From positions 1 through 58,450 of the forward strand of contig CALMJU010000058.1 in assembly GCA_937864465.1 (NCBI GenBank): 58,450 nucleotides of DNA. The letters are read 5' to 3'. This DNA is from an uncultured Acidobacteriota bacterium (GTDB lineage Bacteria > Acidobacteriota > Polarisedimenticolia > Polarisedimenticolales > JAIQFR01). Each line of letters begins with the position of its first letter. Position 1 is the stretch's first letter. Positions 54,407-58,450 of the stretch are shown here, piece after piece. A program made the translations under genes and the position numbers. Below the pieces are notes generated by a model. It was given only the letters and a program-made list of their open reading frames with translations, did not search any database and was not told the DNA's origin.

Positions 54407-55405
54407 TCAATTCGGGGGCGGCAACCGATTCAAATCGGTTGCCGTCCCCCATCTTCCCCGATTTTCGCACACGCGCTCGATCGAGAAGATCGCGGGATCG
54501 GGGAGCCTTCCCCTGCGCGCGAAGTCGGCCAGGACCCGCTCGGAGGGGGTCTCCGAGTCTCGCGCCCGGTACGCCTCGCGACGCGCGCGCACCGCCGGGT
54601 CGTCGAGGAGCGGGCAGTATTCCCGGAGGGCGGGCTGCAGCCTGCGCCAGCGGCGCGCGGTGTAGACGTTCGGCTGCCAGGATTCGTCCCACTCCGGCGT
54701 CACCCATTCCCTCAGATCGAGCGGCCGGTCGAGCCGCCACCCGGCGTCCGTCTTGCGGAGCACGGGCGACGCCTGGTCGCAAAGCCCGTCGTAGAAGCGC
54801 ATCCCCGCGTAGTTCGCCTCGAGGTCCGCCGGGGAGAACACGCCGGAGGAGGTCATCCCCAGGACCGTCCGCTCGACGAGCATGCCCCGCCGGATAGCGC
54901 GGATCTCCGCCTCGGCGGGGGCCAGCCCCTTGCGGACGTATCCGCTGCGCCAGCGGTGCTGGAGGTATCCCTCGGAGAGGAAGTGCGTCAGCTTGTCGGT
55001 GCCGAACCGTACGCCCGCCGCCTCGATCGTCGGGCTGGGGGGCATCCTCCGAACGGTGTCCCAGGGGGACGTGTGGGCGTAGAGGTACTCCTTCCTGTAC
55101 CGCAGCTCCTCCTCCGGCGTCGAGGGGACGCGATCCACGAGGGACGTGTTCATGGCCCACAGCTCCGGCCTCCAGAAGAGCAGGTAGCGGAAGCGGGAGA
55201 CGATCCGGCCGACGACGTCCTCGCACGTGCAGCGGTCCCGATGGGCCCCGGCGTTGATCTCCGCGAGGACGTCCTCGATCCCGGCGTTGACGCGGGCGTT
55301 CAGGACGTCGGTGGAGTCCCGGATCGTTCGCCCCCAGGCGTAGAACTGGTCGGTCTCGATCGCGCGCACGGGCGAGGCGGCGAGGAGAAGAGCGAAGAGA
55401 GCCAT
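54407..55405 (-). CDS. Exported protein of unknown function, flanked by repeats
   Basis: A 332-residue protein with a short signal peptide ending VRA (about 15). Motifs: RCTCEDVVG, WAMNTSLVD, FGTDKLTHFLSEGY (a DKxxHF box like that of YfiM/DUF2279 lipoproteins) and a GVFSPADLEANYAGMRFYDGL segment typical of proteins that co-occur with it. No enzyme family is recognised. The N-terminus begins right at the end of repeat copy 5 and lacks an SD, and the last about 19 residues (from ENRGRW) are encoded by repeat copy 4. The native ends may have been altered by repeat insertion. Confidence 0.65.
   Translation of the reverse strand: MALFALLLAASPVRAIETDQFYAWGRTIRDSTDVLNARVNAGIEDVLAEINAGAHRDRCTCEDVVGRIVSRFRYLLFWRPELWAMNTSLVDRVPSTPEEELRYRKEYLYAHTSPWDTVRRMPPSPTIEAAGVRFGTDKLTHFLSEGYLQHRWRSGYVRKGLAPAEAEIRAIRRGMLVERTVLGMTSSGVFSPADLEANYAGMRFYDGLCDQASPVLRKTDAGWRLDRPLDLREWVTPEWDESWQPNVYTARRWRRLQPALREYCPLLDDPAVRARREAYRARDSETPSERVLADFARRGRLPDPAIFSIERVCENRGRWGTATDLNRLPPPN
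54410..54466. repeat. REP-like palindromic repeat (copy 4)
   Basis: A nearly perfect palindrome: GGGGGCGGCAACCGATT (54414-54430), CA, then AATCGGTTGCCGTCCCCC (54433-54450), one single-base indel in the arms. The tail runs on as ATCTTCCCCGATTTTCG. It codes for the C-terminus of the minus-strand gene here. Confidence 0.8.
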
Positions 55406-55508
55406 GAAAATCGGGGAGGGCAACCGATCGGAATCGAGGATGGGAACCGATCGGAATCGGGACCGACGGCTCCCCGAGCCTCGGTGGCCGTCCCCACCTT
55501 TCAAAATC
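55406..55508. repeat. Compound REP-like repeat (copy 5)
   Basis: GAAAATCGGGGAGGGCAACC starts the unit. AACCGATCGGAATCG occurs twice (55422-55436 and 55445-55459) with a 23-bp period. Further on, GGCCGTCCCC (about 55486-55495) is the complementary end of the repeat core. It separates two minus-strand genes that would otherwise be adjacent. Confidence 0.75.
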
Positions 55509-56064
55509 CCCATCCGATCCCCCCGGAGAGCAGCCACCGCGGCGCTCCCGGCGCGCTCGAGACCCGCCGGAACGCCCCGAGCCGGAAGCACGCGATCGAG
55601 ATCGTGAAATCGGCCCGCAGCCCCACGAGCGTCTGCGACGCGGGATCGAGAGGGGTCGAGCCCCAGGTCCGCAGGATCGAGCCCTTCCAGGAGTAGCCGA
55701 CGTACGCGTTCCGCAGGAAGAACGCGTTCCGTCCCCGCTCGCCGACGAGGCTTCCCCACCCGAAGCCGACCGAGCCGCCGCCGGCGCCGGCCTCTACCTG
55801 GGCGAGAGGTCCCCGGAAGTCGCACACCGTCGTGCAGTCGTAGTCCCTCGGCTGGCGGAACGCGAGGACGCCCCCCGCGAAGGAGAGCCTCTCCGGGTAC
55901 GAGTAGCGGACGGCGAGCGTCCCGACCCGCCGCCGCACCTGATCCCGGAGCTCCTCCCGCACGCGGGCTTCCGCCTCCTCCGCCCGGGCATCCGCCTCCG
56001 CGCCCGCTCCGGCCGCGCCCGAGGCGGCCAGCGCGAGGGCGAGAAGGCAGGCCCGCGCCCTCAC
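55501..56064 (-). CDS. Exported beta-rich protein of unknown function
   Basis: A 187-residue protein: signal peptide about 1-21 (AGAGA), a charged helix (ARAEEAEARVREELRDQVRRR), then alternating beta strands with LAVRYSYPERLSFAGGVLAF, CTTVCDF and a terminal GGIGWGF. A C-terminal aromatic residue and the strand pattern fit a small outer-membrane beta-barrel or an associated protein. ATG overlaps the asnB stop (ATGA), so it is translated with that gene. No family recognised. Confidence 0.6.
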   Translation of the reverse strand: MRARACLLALALAASGAAGAGAEADARAEEAEARVREELRDQVRRRVGTLAVRYSYPERLSFAGGVLAFRQPRDYDCTTVCDFRGPLAQVEAGAGGGSVGFGWGSLVGERGRNAFFLRNAYVGYSWKGSILRTWGSTPLDPASQTLVGLRADFTISIACFRLGAFRRVSSAPGAPRWLLSGGIGWGF

Positions 56065-57923
56065 CGCTCAGGCGTCCTCGGGCGCCCCGCGAGCCACTCG
56101 AGCCACTCCGACAGGACGATCACCGTCCAGAGGGCGCGGGAGCGGTCCGCCGCGGACGAGCGGTGCTCGTCGAGGATCGCGAGAGCCGCCTTCGGATCCA
56201 CCCCGACGCTCGCGAGGCGGGGGGACGCGAGGCGCCCGCGAGCCCAGTCGCGGAGCGGGCCCCGCAGCCACGAGGCCAGCGGAACCGAGAGGCCGCGCTT
56301 CTTGCGGTGGACGATCCCCCGGGGGAGGTAGCGGAGCGCGAAGCGCTTGAGGAACACCTTCGTCGTCACGCCGCGGATGCGCTGGCTCGCCGGAAGGGTC
56401 GCCGCGAACTCCATCACGTCCTTGTCGAGGAAGGGCGCCCGCAACTCGAGCGACGACTGCATCCCGGCCCGGTCCGCCTTCGTGAGGAGCCCCTCGGCGA
56501 GCGACGTCTCGAGGTCGTGGAGCTGGATCAGGTCCAGGAGGTCGGCCTCGGGGGACGCCGGGCCCCCCGTCGCGGGGTCTTCCGCGCCGAGGCGCGCGAG
56601 GATGTCCGGCGGCACGTTCGAGGTCCACAGGCGGTGCCGCTCCATCCCCTCCAGCCCCGCCCCGTCCAGGAAGCGCTTCAGGAGGAACGAGATCGTCACC
56701 TTCCTGTCGGAGACCGGCCACGCCCGCACGGCCCTCTCGACAAGCCCCCGGACGGGGCCGGGGACGCGGCGCCATCGCTCCGAGATCCGCGCGCCGATGT
56801 ACGTGGGATATCCCCCGAAGATCTCGTCCGCCCCCTCGCCGACGAGAACGACCTTGACCTCCTCCGCCGCCCGGCTGGCGAGGACGGAGGCCGGCACCCA
56901 CGCCGGGTCGCCGAGCGGCTCCCCCGCGAGCGCGACGAGCTTCGCGATCGTCTCCGGGACCCGGTCGGCCGTCAGCCGCACGCCGGCCAGCGGGAGGCCG
57001 AGCCCCTGCGCCACCCGCTCCGCGAACCCGCCCTCGTCGTAGGAGGCCTCGCCGAACCTCACGGTGAACGCGCCGAACCTGTGCCCGGGGCGCACCGCCT
57101 TCATCACGGCGGCGACGAGCGACGAGTCGATCCCTCCCGAGAGGAACACGCCGAACGGGACGTCCACCTCGCTCTGCCGGAGGACCGCGCGGCGGAACAC
57201 CTCGTCGAACCGGTCGGTGGAGGGCTCCTCCTTGGCCGCCTCCGCGATGCCTAGCCTCCAGTAGCGGCGCGCCGAGGTTCCGCGGCCGTCGAGCGTGACG
57301 ACCTCGCCCGGCCGCACGCGCCGCAGCTCGGAGAAGGAGGTGGAGGGGGCGGCGAAGCAGCCGTAGCGAAGGTAGTGGGCGAGCGCGTCCCGGTCCGGCG
57401 TCAGCGGCGTCGCCGCGTCGGCGACGGCGGCCGAGACCTCGGACGCGAACCGCGCCTCGTCCCCCCGCCGCGCGTAGAACAGCGGGCGCTCTCCGGCGCG
57501 GTCGCGCGCGAGGAGGAGCCGCCGCGACCGCGGGTCCCAGATCGCGACGGCGAACGCCCCGACGAGCCGCTCGACGAAGGCGTCGCCGCACTCGAGGTAG
57601 AGCGGCGCCACGACCGCGATGTCGGTGTCGAGGGGAACGGGCCGGCCGCGCCCCGCGAGCCAGGCCCGCAGCTCGGCGTGGTTGTCGATCTCGCCGTTGC
57701 ACACGGCGAGGACCCCGGTCTCGTCGTCCCGCAGGGGCTGGGAGCCCGAGTCGAGACCGCGGATCGCGAGACGGGTGGCTCCGAGCGTCGCGCTCGGCGA
57801 GTCCTCGAGCCGGACCTCGTCCGGCCCGCGGTGGCCGAGGGCGCGAAGCATCGACTCGGCGCGTCCCCGCCGCGCCGCGTCGGGCGCCCCGTCGAACGCG
57901 ACGATCCCGCAGATGCCGCACAT
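56061..57923 (-). CDS. asnB: Asparagine synthase-type glutamine amidotransferase
   Basis: A 620-residue two-domain enzyme. N-terminal class II glutaminase starts with catalytic Cys2 (MCGICGIVAF) and has the LAIRGLDSGSQPL and NGEIDNHAELR motifs. C-terminal synthetase has the PP-loop FLSGGIDSS and GEGADEIFGGYP. Length is at the normal value for AsnB/exopolysaccharide-linked homologues. The setting beside GT39 genes suggests amidation of an envelope glycan precursor and not necessarily asparagine supply. Overlaps downstream gene (ATGA); one base from the upstream GT gene. Confidence 0.93.
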   Translation of the reverse strand: MCGICGIVAFDGAPDAARRGRAESMLRALGHRGPDEVRLEDSPSATLGATRLAIRGLDSGSQPLRDDETGVLAVCNGEIDNHAELRAWLAGRGRPVPLDTDIAVVAPLYLECGDAFVERLVGAFAVAIWDPRSRRLLLARDRAGERPLFYARRGDEARFASEVSAAVADAATPLTPDRDALAHYLRYGCFAAPSTSFSELRRVRPGEVVTLDGRGTSARRYWRLGIAEAAKEEPSTDRFDEVFRRAVLRQSEVDVPFGVFLSGGIDSSLVAAVMKAVRPGHRFGAFTVRFGEASYDEGGFAERVAQGLGLPLAGVRLTADRVPETIAKLVALAGEPLGDPAWVPASVLASRAAEEVKVVLVGEGADEIFGGYPTYIGARISERWRRVPGPVRGLVERAVRAWPVSDRKVTISFLLKRFLDGAGLEGMERHRLWTSNVPPDILARLGAEDPATGGPASPEADLLDLIQLHDLETSLAEGLLTKADRAGMQSSLELRAPFLDKDVMEFAATLPASQRIRGVTTKVFLKRFALRYLPRGIVHRKKRGLSVPLASWLRGPLRDWARGRLASPRLASVGVDPKAALAILDEHRSSAADRSRALWTVIVLSEWLEWLAGRPRTPER

Positions 57924-57924
57924 C

Positions 57925-58450
57925 TCAGGGCCCCGCCGGGCCCGGGAGGACGGCTCCCCACCAGCCGGGCGCCAGGAGGGCGGCCTCCGACCCGCGGGCG
58001 CGCGCCGCCTCCTCCAGGAGGGAGCGGCCTCCGCCGCGCGCGAGGAGGCAGACCGGGCCCGGCCGCAAGGCGAGCCAGGCTTCCCGCTCCGCGACCGGGA
58101 CGATCCCCGGAGGATGCGCCCCGGCGAGCCGCAGAGAGCGGACGACGTAGTTGCTCCGCAGGGGGGCGCCGTCGTCGCTGATCAGCGTCACGGTCCGCCC
58201 GAGGTAGAAGGAGAGTCCCGCGGCGTAGCTCTCCACGAAGGCGACGTCGGCGCGGCGCGGGAGGCCCGCGAGCGCCGCTGCGAGCGGCCTCGCGGACCGG
58301 CCCTCGGCGTACGCCGCGATCCCCGGGTACCCAGCCGTCACGAGCGCGACCGGCAGGACCGCGAAGGCGGCGAGGGCGGCCCGCGGCGCGCGCCGCGCGA
58401 AGGCGAACGCCCCGAGCGCCGCGGTCGCGCCGAGCCCCGCGAGCAGCGCG
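57925..58450 (-). CDS. C-terminal part of a GT39-like membrane protein
   Basis: The open frame continues from the window edge to a stop at 57925. What is visible is one hydrophobic segment (APRAALAAFAVLPVALVTAG) and a soluble tail with DVAFVESYAAGLSFYLGRTV and LISDDGAPLRSNYV. This is the layout of the periplasmic C-terminus of PMT_2/ArnT-type glycosyltransferases. The remainder lies outside the window. One base separates it from asnB, so the two are cotranscribed. Confidence 0.7.
   Translation of the reverse strand, partial: ALLAGLGATAALGAFAFARRAPRAALAAFAVLPVALVTAGYPGIAAYAEGRSARPLAAALAGLPRRADVAFVESYAAGLSFYLGRTVTLISDDGAPLRSNYVVRSLRLAGAHPPGIVPVAEREAWLALRPGPVCLLARGGGRSLLEEAARARGSEAALLAPGWWGAVLPGPAGP

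Noticed and set aside
55422-55459. Two direct 15-bp copies with 23-bp period as a mini CRISPR
   Set aside because: Only two copies, spacer of 8 bp, no cas genes; part of the REP-like repeat.

Overview
This is a very GC-rich bacterial chromosome segment, densely packed on both strands. No rRNA, tRNA, CRISPR array, prophage or insertion sequence was found. The gene set includes a Ser/Thr kinase fused to TPRs, S9, S46, S41, M3 and M64 exported peptidases, several ECF sigma factors with small membrane partners, Spy/CpxP-like proteins, DUF4870 and DUF1579. It would fit Acidobacteriota or a neighbouring deep-branching Gram-negative phylum. That placement is inference from gene content, not a phylogenetic result.

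Layout. 1-2.1 kb: start of an XRE regulator facing a Phd/YefM-YoeB toxin-antitoxin pair, then an AAA_14/DUF4143 ATPase. 2.1-4.4 kb: a GT39 glycosyltransferase and a decayed second AAA_14/DUF4143 gene. 4.4-5.0 kb: a stretch without ordinary genes that holds a probable small transcript with a 14-codon ORF behind a perfect Shine-Dalgarno and a strong terminator. 5.0-10.2 kb: a PDZ protein, a CBM9-like exported protein, a Spy-like protein and two ECF sigma modules. 10.3-12.5 kb: an S46 dipeptidyl peptidase. 12.6-17.9 kb: an overlapping GntR (YtrA-type)-ABC-permease-S41 protease-LolA-like operon. 18.0-24.1 kb: a two-component system divergent from two Cys-containing PDZ paralogues, then an ECF sigma/membrane partner/TonB-like operon. 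24.1-28.2 kb: DMT transporter, membrane protein, GT28-type glycosyltransferase, DUF1579. 28.4-35.9 kb: M3 peptidase, then a translation/RNA cluster (TypA/BipA, five-S1-domain protein, RhlE-type helicase, YaiI). 35.9-43.3 kb: aquaporin Z, Ser/Thr kinase-TPR, a 32-residue Cys peptide, DUF4870, a membrane glycosyltransferase, and a further sigma/partner/Spy operon. 43.4-46.1 kb: MDR oxidoreductase, M64 peptidase, nitroreductase remnant. 46.3-50.6 kb: tandem S9 peptidases with a zinc-ribbon ORF between them. 50.6-58.45 kb: QueF, a coiled-coil protein, an RsbW-like kinase, TatD, GT39 enzymes, two exported unknowns and an AsnB-type amidotransferase.

Recurring themes. (1) ECF sigma factors are followed, with 4-nt stop/start overlaps, by one-TM proteins; three of the four partners lack the zinc anti-sigma motif. 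(2) Exported proteolysis and envelope quality control dominate. (3) A family of short REP-like repeats (core GGCAACCGATT and its complement) sits in intergenic gaps and in places runs into reading frames. The most interesting unexplained items are the small structured transcript at 4.7-5.0 kb, the 32-aa Cys peptide at 39.0 kb, the shared architecture of the sigma/partner modules, and the repeat-flanked gene at 54.4-55.4 kb.
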